Shown here piece by piece: positions 52,213-64,000 of a stretch of 64,000 bases of DNA; position 1 is the stretch's first letter; every line of letters begins with the position of its first letter. The translations under genes were made by a program, and so were the position numbers. Below the pieces are notes generated by a model that made no database searches, had not been told where the DNA came from, and saw only the letters and a list, made by a program, of their open reading frames with translations. Source of the stretch: an uncultured Pelagibacteraceae bacterium (GTDB taxonomy: Bacteria; Pseudomonadota; Alphaproteobacteria; Pelagibacterales; AG-422-B15); the NCBI GenBank assembly GCA_902570675.1, contig CACFYZ010000003.1:1-64000 (forward strand), written 5' to 3'.

Positions 52213-52797
52213 ATGTCTTTTTTAACAACTTATTACCCAAAAAAATTAAATTTTGAAATTAATGGTTCTAAGATTTTTTTAAGGCCACCAGACTATAAAG
52301 ACTGGAATGAATGGTCTGATTTAAGAGAAAAAAACGAGAAGTATTTGAGGCCATGGGAACCTAGTTGGTCTCCAAATGAATTAGCACGAAGTTCTTTTGT
52401 AAAAAGAGTAAGGTATTTTGAAAAACTAGCAATTGAAGAAAGAGCATATTCTTTCCTAATTTTTAAAAGCGACGATAAGAATTTAATCGGTGAGATAAAT
52501 ATAAATAACGTACAACGTGGAGTTGTACAGTCATGCTCAATAGGTTATTGGATAGCTGAGCCAAGAGTGGGCCAAGGTTTTATGACTGAAGCAATTTCTT
52601 TGGTAAAGAACTTCATTTTTAATGAGTTAGAACTTCACCGTATTGAAGCTGCATGCTTACCAAGAAATTTACGCTCACTTAGGACACTTAAGAATAATGA
52701 ATTTATGAAAGAGGGTTTGGTAAGGAAATATTTAAAAATAAATGGAAAATGGGAGGATCATATTCTTTTGTCTTGTATTAAAGACTCGAATAAATAG
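52213..52797 (+). CDS. GNAT N-acetyltransferase (RimJ-like)
   Basis: LRPPDYKDWNEWSDLREKNEKYLRPWEPSW; IGYWIAEPRVGQGFMTEAI; LHRIEAACLPRNLRSL. Confidence 0.92.
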   Translation: MSFLTTYYPKKLNFEINGSKIFLRPPDYKDWNEWSDLREKNEKYLRPWEPSWSPNELARSSFVKRVRYFEKLAIEERAYSFLIFKSDDKNLIGEININNVQRGVVQSCSIGYWIAEPRVGQGFMTEAISLVKNFIFNELELHRIEAACLPRNLRSLRTLKNNEFMKEGLVRKYLKINGKWEDHILLSCIKDSNK

Positions 52798-52806
52798 TAT
52801 CTTATT

Positions 52807-53292
52807 ATGTCATTAAAACCAGGTGATAATATTCCAAATCAAAAACTTGTAATCATGGATAAAGAGAAAGGTCCCCAACCTTTTTCTTTAGATGAATTTT
52901 GTAAAGGAAAGAAAATAGTATTATTTGGCGTTCCAGGTGCTTTTACACCAACATGTGCAAGAAATCATTTACCAGGATATATTGAAAAAGCTCAAGCTAT
53001 AAAAGGTAAGGGCGTCGCTGAAATACTTTGCTTCGCGACAAATGACATATTTACTATGACTGCTTGGGAAGAAATGTCAGGGGCTATTGGTGAAATAGTT
53101 TTTTTATCTGATAGTAAAGCTAAATTTTCAAAGTTATTAGGAACAGATTTTCCAGACAGTTTTGGAACATCGATTAAAACAAAAAGATGCTCAATGCTTA
53201 TAACAAATGGTGTCATCGAACAATTCTTTGTAGAAAGTGAAGATGGCGTTGTTGATGTTAGCAGTGCAGATCACATGCTTACTAGTCTCTAG
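52807..53292 (+). CDS. Peroxiredoxin (Prx5-like)
   Basis: KKIVLFGVPGAFTPTCARNHLPGYIEKA; CFATNDIFTMTAWEE. Confidence 0.94.
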   Translation: MSLKPGDNIPNQKLVIMDKEKGPQPFSLDEFCKGKKIVLFGVPGAFTPTCARNHLPGYIEKAQAIKGKGVAEILCFATNDIFTMTAWEEMSGAIGEIVFLSDSKAKFSKLLGTDFPDSFGTSIKTKRCSMLITNGVIEQFFVESEDGVVDVSSADHMLTSL

Positions 53293-53723
53293 ATCATTAT
53301 CGCTGAAGTTGCTAACTTATCAGCTATTTCGTTACCGAAATTTCCAGAATGTCCTTTGACCCACTGCCATTCTATGTTTCTATTTGATACAAGTTCATCA
53401 AGTTCTTGCCACAATTCCTTGTTTTTTACTGGTTTCTTTTGCGATGTTCTCCAATTATTTATCTTCCAATTCTTTATCCATTCCTGAATGCCCTGCATAA
53501 CATATTTTGAGTCTGTAAAAATGACTAACTTAGTTTCGTTACTTACATATTTCAAAGCTTCAATTACCGCTCTTAACTCCATTCTATTATTAGTCGTACC
53601 TTCCTCTGAACCACTTAATTTTACACTTTCATCGTTCAGTTCAATGTAAACACCCCATCCACCGCTACCGGGATTGCCAGCGCATGCTCCATCGGTATAT
53701 ACATGTATCTTATCAGAGGCCAT
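53289..53723 (-). CDS. rnhA: Ribonuclease HI
   Basis: VYTDGACAGNPGSGGWGVYIE; TNNRMELRAVIEAL; IFTDSKYVMQGI; WVKGHSGNFGNEIAD. Confidence 0.97.
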   Translation of the reverse strand: MASDKIHVYTDGACAGNPGSGGWGVYIELNDESVKLSGSEEGTTNNRMELRAVIEALKYVSNETKLVIFTDSKYVMQGIQEWIKNWKINNWRTSQKKPVKNKELWQELDELVSNRNIEWQWVKGHSGNFGNEIADKLATSAIMI

Positions 53724-54690
53724 ATTCGTTTGCTTTTTTTACAGTCTGGTGAAATTTGAGTTTCAATAAATATTCATTTGGATTTTTTTTTAAAATTAAT
53801 TCACTATCAGCGTGAGTATGGAAATCAATTAATCTTGTTAGTAGATATCTTAAAGCTGATGCCCTAGTGAGAAGTGGAAGAGCGTCAACCTCTTCTATTG
53901 AAAATTTTCTGTATTCATTATAACTCTTTAATAGATATTTAGCTTTTGTCGGATTAAACTCATTATTATTCAATTCAAAACACCAAGCATTTAAGCATAT
54001 AGCTATTTCATAAGCATAAAAATCATTGCAAGAAAAGTAAAAATCAATAATACCAGAAAGTTCATTTCCATCAAAAAAAATATTATCTGGAAAAAGGTCA
54101 GCATGGATAATGCCTGATGGTAAATCTTTATTAAGTTCTCTATACAGAAAATAATATTCCTTATTTAAAAATTTAATTATCTCAGTATCTAAACCATTCA
54201 AAGTCTCTAGCTTTTCTAATAATTTTTGCAACTTGAAGAAGCCTAATTCATTTTCTCTGATTATATTGATTCTAGCTGATGCATTATGCATTTTTGCCAC
54301 TGTCGCTCCTAATGATGAGCAGTGTGATGGCTGTATCTTATCAATTGATTTTCCAGACATAAATGAAGTAATTACTGCGTGTTTGCCATTTAATTTATTT
54401 GAAAAATTATTATCTTGATCTTTTATAACCTCTGGACATTTAATGTTAGCGCTATTTAAATGATTCATCAGGTTAAAGAAAAAAGGGAGATTTTCTTGGT
54501 TTGTTCGTTCTTCAAATAATGTAAGAATTAACTTTCTTTTCTCTGTCTCTAACAAGTAATTTGAGTTCGAAGTCCCGCTTTTAATTCCATTAAATCTAAT
54601 AATTTCTTCAATGTTATACTTGCTTAAGAAATCACTTAATTCTTCATTGGTTACTTTAGTGTATACAGCCATGAGATATTTATATCTCAA
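53713..54690 (-). CDS. thrB: Homoserine kinase (ThrB2/APH-fold type)
   Basis: MAVYTKVTNEELSDFLSKYNIEE; GIKSGTSNSNYLLET; GIIHADLFPDNIFFDGNELSGIIDFYFSC. Confidence 0.94.
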   Translation of the reverse strand: MRYKYLMAVYTKVTNEELSDFLSKYNIEEIIRFNGIKSGTSNSNYLLETEKRKLILTLFEERTNQENLPFFFNLMNHLNSANIKCPEVIKDQDNNFSNKLNGKHAVITSFMSGKSIDKIQPSHCSSLGATVAKMHNASARINIIRENELGFFKLQKLLEKLETLNGLDTEIIKFLNKEYYFLYRELNKDLPSGIIHADLFPDNIFFDGNELSGIIDFYFSCNDFYAYEIAICLNAWCFELNNNEFNPTKAKYLLKSYNEYRKFSIEEVDALPLLTRASALRYLLTRLIDFHTHADSELILKKNPNEYLLKLKFHQTVKKANEYGL

Positions 54691-54712
54691 TAAAAGATAA
54701 TTAAATAATAAA

Positions 54713-55207
54713 TTATGATTTGAGTTTATATATTTGATTTATTGACCGACTTATAAGCTTACTTGAGCCTTGCTCAGTTAAGTTTTCATCAATAAGTTTT
54801 TCAGCAATATTAATTGAATTAAGTACTATTTCTTCATTAACTTTAGAAATAGCAATTTTTTCTGCCCGTGAAATTTTCTCTATTGCTTGCTGCTCTGCTC
54901 TTTTAATAAATTCTTGAGCCTTCTCCTTGGAAGTAGTTTCATGGTTTTTTGCAATCTCCTTTGCTTGATCAATTATTTTTTTTGCTTCTTCGTCTGCTGA
55001 TTGAACTTTTCTTTCGTACTCGGCTAAATGTGAATTTGCCTCTTCCTTTAATTTTCTTGCTTCATCCAACTCGTTTTTAATTTTATTAATCTCTCCATCT
55101 AATAAATTAGCTATCATTGAAGGAGCTTTGATTACTAAGCCAATCACAATAAATATTATAAAAGCAACTAAAACCCACGAAGATGGATCAGAAAAAAAAG
55201 AAGACAT
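54713..55207 (-). CDS. atpF: F0F1 ATP synthase subunit b
   Basis: Single N-terminal TM, coiled-coil, position in F0 operon. Confidence 0.9.
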   Translation of the reverse strand: MSSFFSDPSSWVLVAFIIFIVIGLVIKAPSMIANLLDGEINKIKNELDEARKLKEEANSHLAEYERKVQSADEEAKKIIDQAKEIAKNHETTSKEKAQEFIKRAEQQAIEKISRAEKIAISKVNEEIVLNSINIAEKLIDENLTEQGSSKLISRSINQIYKLKS

Positions 55208-55225
55208 TATATTTTATATTTCATT

Positions 55226-55777
55226 TTAATTTAATTTTTTTAGGATTTCATCGTCATTTGGAGTTTTATCAAGATATTTGACTATAATTTCTTTTACAGT
55301 TTCTAAAGTCGCATTTCGCACTTCATTGATGGACTCTTTCTCCCTTGACTTAATCATTTCTTGAGACTTTTTGATCATTTCTTCAATTTTCTTCTCATTT
55401 TCTAATTTTAAATTTTCAAAATACTCATTCATTTGGCTCTTAGACTCGGAAATTATAGTACTTGCATTTTGTGATGCTGAACTCATTTGTTCTTCATATT
55501 TCTCATGTATACCTGTGGCTTCAGAATTAAATTTTTCAGCTTCATTAATATCGTTGGATATTTTGTCTTTACGCTCTTCTATTGTGGTACTTAATTTAGG
55601 TATAACTACTCTCCACATAAAAATATAAAGTATTGTGAATGTTATTACTAACCAAAATAACTGAGACGGAAATGTTGTAATATCCATTTGCGGAAGGCCA
55701 GTAGAACCCTGACCTTCAGCTGCAAATATGGTATGACTCGATAGCAATAAAATAAAAATTTGAACCAAAATTTTCAT
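55226..55777 (-). CDS. F0F1 ATP synthase subunit b'
   Basis: GLPQMDITTFPSQLFWLVITFTILYIFMWRVVIPKLSTTIEERKDKI; upstream of subunit b. Confidence 0.93.
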   Translation of the reverse strand: MKILVQIFILLLSSHTIFAAEGQGSTGLPQMDITTFPSQLFWLVITFTILYIFMWRVVIPKLSTTIEERKDKISNDINEAEKFNSEATGIHEKYEEQMSSASQNASTIISESKSQMNEYFENLKLENEKKIEEMIKKSQEMIKSREKESINEVRNATLETVKEIIVKYLDKTPNDDEILKKLN

Positions 55778-55781
55778 TTAT

Positions 55782-56773
<992 letters not shown>

Positions 56774-56784
56774 GATATTATTTT

Positions 56785-57069
56785 TTAGTGATTTTGGAGA
56801 CTTTTTGCAACCCTAAAAACGTTCATAATACCTGCTGCACTTCCCAATAAGAAAAATACAATTATGAAAAATGGTCTGGTATCAAAATAATTATCAATCA
56901 AGATACCAATCCCCAAGCCAACAGCCATGGCTGCGACAATTTCAACCACAACTTTCATAATCTTCCCAAGAGGTTTAGGGGCTTCTACCACAGGCTCTTC
57001 TATTTTTTCTTTTGCTTCCTGAATTTTCTTCTTTAGTGATTTTAAATTCTCATCTGGGGCTTTTATCAT
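56785..57069 (-). CDS. atpI: ATP synthase protein I
   Basis: Two TM segments; GLGIGILIDNYFDTRPFFIIVFFLLGSAAGIMNVFRVAK; upstream of atpB. Confidence 0.85.
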   Translation of the reverse strand: MIKAPDENLKSLKKKIQEAKEKIEEPVVEAPKPLGKIMKVVVEIVAAMAVGLGIGILIDNYFDTRPFFIIVFFLLGSAAGIMNVFRVAKSLQNH

Positions 57070-59657
57070 GCAACAGCCCCAATTTCCTCAGCTTTCTTCA
57101 GGTCAACAGAGACAATTTGACTAACACCTCTTTCTGCCATTGTCACTCCAAACAAACGATCCATTCGTGACATAGTAAGAGCATGGTGAGTAATTATTAG
57201 AAATTTAGTGTTTGTTTTTTCAGTTATGCTGTCAAGAAGTCCACAAAATCTATCAACGTTTGCATCGTCTAGCGGCGCATCAACCTCATCTAAAACACAT
57301 ATTGGTGATGGATTTGTTAAAAATACTGCAAAGATTAATGAGAGTGCCGTAAGAGCCTGTTCACCTCCTGACAGCAGGGACATCGATTGTAATTTTTTAC
57401 CTGGAGGACTGACCATCATTTCTAATCCAGCTTCAAGAGGGTCATCAGCGTCAACCAGTTCCAAATGAGCTTTGCCTCCATTGAAAAGTTTTACAAATAC
57501 ATCTTTAAAGTGTGAATTAACTAAATCAAACGCTTTTAGCAGTCGCGTACGTCCTTCCTTATTTAAATCCTCAATTGATACTCTCATTTTTTTTATGGCA
57601 TTTTCTAAATCATCTTTTTCAGTAGTCATTTTTTCTAGTTCATCGTCAATTTCTTTTGTTTCAAGATCTGCCCTTAGATTGACAGCACCCATAGTTTCTC
57701 TTTGTTGTTTTAGTCGATCTAATCTTATTTCAGTTCGCTCTTGATTTTTTCTCATAGTATCAAGATCCTCGTTGATTGAGAGTGTATTGATAAGGTTACT
57801 AGGCAGTGAATTAAATTTATCTTGGGATTCAATTTCTAATTCTTTTAATCTTGACTCTGCAAGTTCTTTTGTTGCCTCAGTTCTCCCTTTTGACTCTCTT
57901 ATATTTGCCAAATCATTTTGAGCTTTTCTCAAGTTTTCTTCAATTTTTTTTAGTTCATTGTCTGCTTCAGCCAGTCTATCAGAAGCAAATTGCCTTTCAG
58001 TTTCTGCAAAACCTTTTGTTTCAATAAGTTGTCCTCTTCTTTGAGCAATTTCTTCCGGTCGGCTAGAAATTTTCTCAAGTTCAGCTTCAGATTTTATTTT
58101 TCTTTCCGATAGTTTATTTATTTGATCCTGACTTGAATTAATTGTCTTGTTTAATCTTTGAAATTCATACATCCAATCACTTTGTTTTTGTTCCACATCT
58201 TTTTGTCTTAACTCCTCTCTAAGTTGCAATGAGAGCGTAGCAGCATTCTTGGCATCATTATTGGCCTTATCATAATTAATTTTAGCATTCTCTGATGTCT
58301 TGTTGGCTTCAATCACTTTTTGATTAATTTCATTATAATCTTCGTAAAATCTTTTGCTAAAAATCTCTGTCCAGTTAGCAGGGTTATCATAACCCTCCAC
58401 ATCTTTTAGAGTTGATGATCTTGATTTAAGATTTTCTGAATTAATTAGCGTATTTTGCCATTCGTCTCTTCTAGAATTTTTTATTTGATTATATTGTTCT
58501 ATTTCCTGATCTAGATTAGAAATTTTACCTTCTAGATTATCTTTCTCTGATTTTAATTGGTCAATTATTTCATTACTGATTTCAGTGGTTTTATCTTCGT
58601 TGTCTAAATCTCTTCGAGAATTTAAAGTAGCCAGGTCTTTGGTTGCATCCTCTAATTGAAACTGCTCTCTTTCACTATCGCTAATAATTTGTTGAATTGA
58701 ATTTTCTAAATTTCTTTTTTCATCCTTTATTCTTTCCTCTTCCTGATCTAAGGTATCTCTTTCAAGGTTGATGCGATTTAGTTTTGCCGCTGCTTCAATT
58801 TCTTTTTCACGAAGAGGCTTTATTTTTTCATTTGCTCTAAGTTGCTCGCTAGTTGCTTGAGTTACTTGTAACGTGTATTTTTGTATTTGCGTCTCACTAT
58901 CTTTAAGGTTCTCATCGGATTTCTCGAAAGAATCTTTTAATGATGACCATTTCAAAAATAAAACAATTCCTTCTAATTTATTTATTTCTGAAGAGATTGA
59001 ACGATATGTTTCAGCTTGTTCAGCCTGTTTTTTTAAGCTGTTGATTTGATTAGTCAGCTGCTTCATCAGATCTTTTACTCTTTGAAGATTTGTTTCTGCA
59101 CCTTTTAACTTCAGCTCAGCTTCGTGTCTCCGGGAGTGGAGACCGGAGATACCTGCAGCTTCCTCAAGAACAGACCTCCTATCAATTGGCTTTGCATTAA
59201 TAAGTGCTCCAACACGGCCTTGACTAATGAGAGAAGGTGAGTGAGCACCAGTAGAGAGGTCAGCGAATAGTCTTTGAACATCTCTAGCACGAACATCCCT
59301 TCCGTTAATTTTATAATCTGAGCCTTTTTCAACTTCAATTTTTCTTTTTATTTGTATTTCTGTTTGGTCGTTAAATTCTGATGGAGCTTTACGTTCTTCA
59401 TTGTCTAAAAATATTGTCACTTCAGCATTATTCCTCGCCGGTCTATCTGCTGTTCCTGAGAAAATAACATCTTCCATTCCGGAACCTCGCATACTTTTCG
59501 CAGAAGTCTCACCCATACACCAACGTAGTGATTCAACAACATTTGATTTTCCACACCCATTAGGACCTACAATACCGGTTAAGCCGTTTTCGATTATAAT
59601 CTCTGTTGGATCTACAAAAGATTTAAAGCCTAGAATTTTAATTTTTTTAAATTTCAT
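57066..59657 (-). CDS. smc: Chromosome segregation protein SMC, short (863 aa), no recognisable hinge
   Basis: KILGFKSFVDPTEIIIENGLTGIVGPNGCGKSNVVESLRWCMGE; LLSGGEQALTALSLIFAVF; ICVLDEVDAPLDDANVDRF. Confidence 0.95.
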   Translation of the reverse strand: MKFKKIKILGFKSFVDPTEIIIENGLTGIVGPNGCGKSNVVESLRWCMGETSAKSMRGSGMEDVIFSGTADRPARNNAEVTIFLDNEERKAPSEFNDQTEIQIKRKIEVEKGSDYKINGRDVRARDVQRLFADLSTGAHSPSLISQGRVGALINAKPIDRRSVLEEAAGISGLHSRRHEAELKLKGAETNLQRVKDLMKQLTNQINSLKKQAEQAETYRSISSEINKLEGIVLFLKWSSLKDSFEKSDENLKDSETQIQKYTLQVTQATSEQLRANEKIKPLREKEIEAAAKLNRINLERDTLDQEEERIKDEKRNLENSIQQIISDSEREQFQLEDATKDLATLNSRRDLDNEDKTTEISNEIIDQLKSEKDNLEGKISNLDQEIEQYNQIKNSRRDEWQNTLINSENLKSRSSTLKDVEGYDNPANWTEIFSKRFYEDYNEINQKVIEANKTSENAKINYDKANNDAKNAATLSLQLREELRQKDVEQKQSDWMYEFQRLNKTINSSQDQINKLSERKIKSEAELEKISSRPEEIAQRRGQLIETKGFAETERQFASDRLAEADNELKKIEENLRKAQNDLANIRESKGRTEATKELAESRLKELEIESQDKFNSLPSNLINTLSINEDLDTMRKNQERTEIRLDRLKQQRETMGAVNLRADLETKEIDDELEKMTTEKDDLENAIKKMRVSIEDLNKEGRTRLLKAFDLVNSHFKDVFVKLFNGGKAHLELVDADDPLEAGLEMMVSPPGKKLQSMSLLSGGEQALTALSLIFAVFLTNPSPICVLDEVDAPLDDANVDRFCGLLDSITEKTNTKFLIITHHALTMSRMDRLFGVTMAERGVSQIVSVDLKKAEEIGAVA

Positions 59658-60268
59658 TATTTGATTAACTTATCGATTATTTTCTCAAATTTTTTAAACG
59701 GCATATTACCTTCGTACAACTTACCATTAATCAAAAATGAAGGAGTTGAAGCAATATTAAAATTTTCTACAGCATCTATTCTCATAGTTAAAATATAATC
59801 TGTTATGTTGTCATCATTAATACACGCATCAATTTCATCTTTAGATAATCCAAATAATGATCCATACTGAGATATCGCTTTTGTACTATTCTCCAGTACA
59901 CGATCACTTTGATTGGTTACAATCCATTTTTTTTGATTTTGAAATAATAATTTATCTAACGCAAAAAAATCTTTTGCGTCAACACAGTGCAAAAGTTTAA
60001 AAGCATTAAGATCAACAGCATTGAGTGCAAAAGGTCGTAATTCAAATCGAACTTGTCCTGAATCTATGTATTTTTCTTTTAATGAAGGAAAAACATCGTT
60101 AGCAAAGTCTGCACAATGACTGCATGTCAGTGACCTATATTCAACAATTGTAACTGGGGCATTTTCATCCCCTATGAACATGCTATCCAGATTGTTACTT
60201 GCTGAAATAGCCCCACTTGCTAAAAAAACGGCCCAAAATAATATAAAATAAATGAATCTGCCTATCAT
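59657..60268 (-). CDS. DsbA-family thiol:disulfide interchange protein
   Basis: Signal peptide; GDENAPVTIVEYRSLTCSHCADFANDVFPSLKEKYID; IASTPSFLINGKLYEG. Confidence 0.93.
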   Translation of the reverse strand: MIGRFIYFILFWAVFLASGAISASNNLDSMFIGDENAPVTIVEYRSLTCSHCADFANDVFPSLKEKYIDSGQVRFELRPFALNAVDLNAFKLLHCVDAKDFFALDKLLFQNQKKWIVTNQSDRVLENSTKAISQYGSLFGLSKDEIDACINDDNITDYILTMRIDAVENFNIASTPSFLINGKLYEGNMPFKKFEKIIDKLIK

Positions 60269-60383
60269 TAAAAAACTATATTTTGCTGTTTAATAAAATT
60301 TAAGTACAACATGTTGATTATAATAATTTTTTTTTAATTTAACAGTGTTAATAGGGGATAAGTAATTCTTAATTTTGTTAAAA

Positions 60384-60858
60384 TTAGGACTTTATTATCT
60401 TAGAAGCTAATTTCTCGAAGTTTTTTTTCAGTTCTGGATAGTGTTCTAGTTCATCATAAATCTTATGATTGTCTTTAACTAATTTATTTAATGTATTGAA
60501 TTCAATATGTTTTTTTTCTTTATCTTGTAATAATTTTGCCTGTATTAGCTCAATTCTGTTAATTGCCTCATAGCCAAAAAAAGAATTTATCTCATTAATA
60601 ATTTTTGCTTTTTCGTGATCGAATGCAAAAGCTATACTTCTATCAACTTTGACGACAAGAGTTCCAGTCTTGTTTGAAGATGATTTACTTGCTTTTAGTC
60701 GAACAGGGACTGTCAAATGGTCAAACTTATTGCCAACAATCCTTTTCCAATTTGAGAGCAGTTCAATTTCAAAAAAACCTCTTGTTTCTAAAATTTTCTT
60801 TACCTTGTTAGGCAAAAAGTTTGATAAAATCTGAGGACCATTTAGTTTTTTATATGAC

Positions 60859-60860
<2 letters not shown>
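60384..60860 (-). CDS. DUF721/DciA-like protein (start placed at internal MSYKKLNGPQ)
   Basis: ETRGFFEIELLSNWKRIVGNKFDHLTVPVRL; conserved mutY-DUF721-dsbA-smc order. Confidence 0.8.
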
Positions 60861-63040
<2,180 letters not shown>

Positions 63041-63095
63041 TCAAAATGATTCTGCGGTCAATAGTAATTTAGAATCAATAACTTATTAAATATTC

Positions 63096-63701
63096 TTAAT
63101 TCAATATCTTGTGTATTGGACTGAATGATTTTCGATGTATAGGGGTAATCCCGTACTTTTGAATTGCTAAAAGGTGCTCTTTTGTTCCATATCCAGAGTT
63201 TTTTTCAAATCTATAATCAGGATAAATCTTCGAATAATTTAACATCAATTTATCTCTGTGATCTTTTGCAATAATAGAGGCAGCTGCAATTGAAATAGAT
63301 TTACTATCTCCTCCTTTTATGGGCCGTATATCAAGCCCGATTTTTGGAACATAAATACCATCTACTAATACTATTCTTGGGATACTACTTAAAGACTCAA
63401 TTGCGCGTTTCATAGCTAATAATGAGGCCTGTAAGATATTGATTTTGTCTATTTCTTTCACACTACTTGTGCCAAAGGCATAAATACTGTTCTTCTTTAT
63501 TTGGCCAGCAATAAATGACATTTGAGTTTTTGCTATTTTTTTAGAGTCTTTTATTCCATCTGGAATATTTTGCTTATCTAATATAACAGCTGCAGCAATC
63601 ACAGGACCAGCTAGAGGGCCTCTGCCTACCTCGTCAACTCCAGCCAATGGCTCGCAATAGCAAGCTTCAAACCCTACAAGTCTATTTTCGTTATCTCTCA
63701 A
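63096..63701 (-). CDS. rnhB: Ribonuclease HII
   Basis: LAGVDEVGRGPLAGPVIAAAVIL; DSKKIAK; SIAAASIIAKDHRDKLM; SGYGTKEHL. Confidence 0.97.
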   Translation of the reverse strand: MRDNENRLVGFEACYCEPLAGVDEVGRGPLAGPVIAAAVILDKQNIPDGIKDSKKIAKTQMSFIAGQIKKNSIYAFGTSSVKEIDKINILQASLLAMKRAIESLSSIPRIVLVDGIYVPKIGLDIRPIKGGDSKSISIAAASIIAKDHRDKLMLNYSKIYPDYRFEKNSGYGTKEHLLAIQKYGITPIHRKSFSPIHKILN

Positions 63702-63708
63702 CTTAGTT

Positions 63709-64000
63709 TTAAACTCGACTCTTCAAATTTTTTAAATCTTCCCATGAAAATTTTTTTTGGGCTGGTTGTCTCAATAAAAATGCAGGATGAAAAGTTGGCA
63801 GCATTGGATATTTTTTTCCATTTATTTCTATATCAACCCACTTGCCCCTGATTTTTGTAATACCTTCTGAATTTTTGATAAGTGCGTAAGTTGCTGTGCT
63901 TCCCAATAAAAGGATTGCGCTCGGATTAATTATTTCGATATGCTTCTTTATCATTGGGAGGCACATATTAATTTCATTGTCAGTAGGTCGTCTATTATTT
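63709..64000 (-). CDS. Family 4-like uracil-DNA glycosylase, C-terminal part; 5' end lies beyond the window
   Basis: Frame open past listed ATG to window end (NNRRPTDNEINMCLPMIKKHIEIINPSAILLLGSTA); TFHPAFLLRQPAQKKFSWEDLK. Confidence 0.88.
   Translation of the reverse strand, partial: NNRRPTDNEINMCLPMIKKHIEIINPSAILLLGSTATYALIKNSEGITKIRGKWVDIEINGKKYPMLPTFHPAFLLRQPAQKKFSWEDLKNLKSRV

Noticed and set aside
52510-52528. Inverted repeat GTACAAC-GTGGA-GTTGTAC
   Set aside because: Lies within the GNAT coding sequence with no U-tract; likely coincidental.
57208-57744. ORFs 57208..57468 and 57472..57744 (+)
   Set aside because: Antisense to the SMC C-terminal head; Ser/Phe-rich composition typical of antisense frames.

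Overview
64 kb of an AT-rich bacterial chromosome. Gene content and order (mutY/DUF721/dsbA/smc, ccrM next to rnhB, split F0 operon, coxBA-ctaB-ctaG-coxC-surf1-thrC) point to a marine-type alphaproteobacterium. No CRISPR array, transposase, integrase or prophage was seen. Most of the window is ordinary core genome: NAD biosynthesis, isoprenoids, aroC, pyrC, mnmA, cytochrome oxidase, F0 ATPase and DNA repair. The accessory highlight is about 1-13.8 kb, a divergent locus for quaternary-ammonium and DMSP catabolism. The leftward arm carries BKACE/DUF849, a carnitine-dehydrogenase-like enzyme, a gamma-butyrobetaine-hydroxylase-like enzyme, a markedly GC-richer DddP-like DMSP lyase, a betaine-homocysteine-methyltransferase-like gene and a DMGDH-like gene. 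The rightward arm carries an aldehyde dehydrogenase, acetoacetyl-CoA synthetase and an overlapping Fe/2OG oxygenase + HD-domain oxygenase pair resembling TmpA/TmpB. A 12-bp perfect palindrome lies between the arms, and a ProV-like gene is at the window edge. Other points of interest: a short SMC with no recognisable hinge, a Wzc-like protein with a (Gly-Tyr)12 repeat, a 38-aa entericidin-like lipoprotein and a 34-aa protein in the cox operon (both absent from the ORF track), a glycosyltransferase stop codon inside a tRNA gene, and a single-chain GlyRS. Three tRNAs (Arg-TCG, Leu-GAG, Met-CAT) are present. All calls come from reading motifs and from memory of the families; no searches were run.
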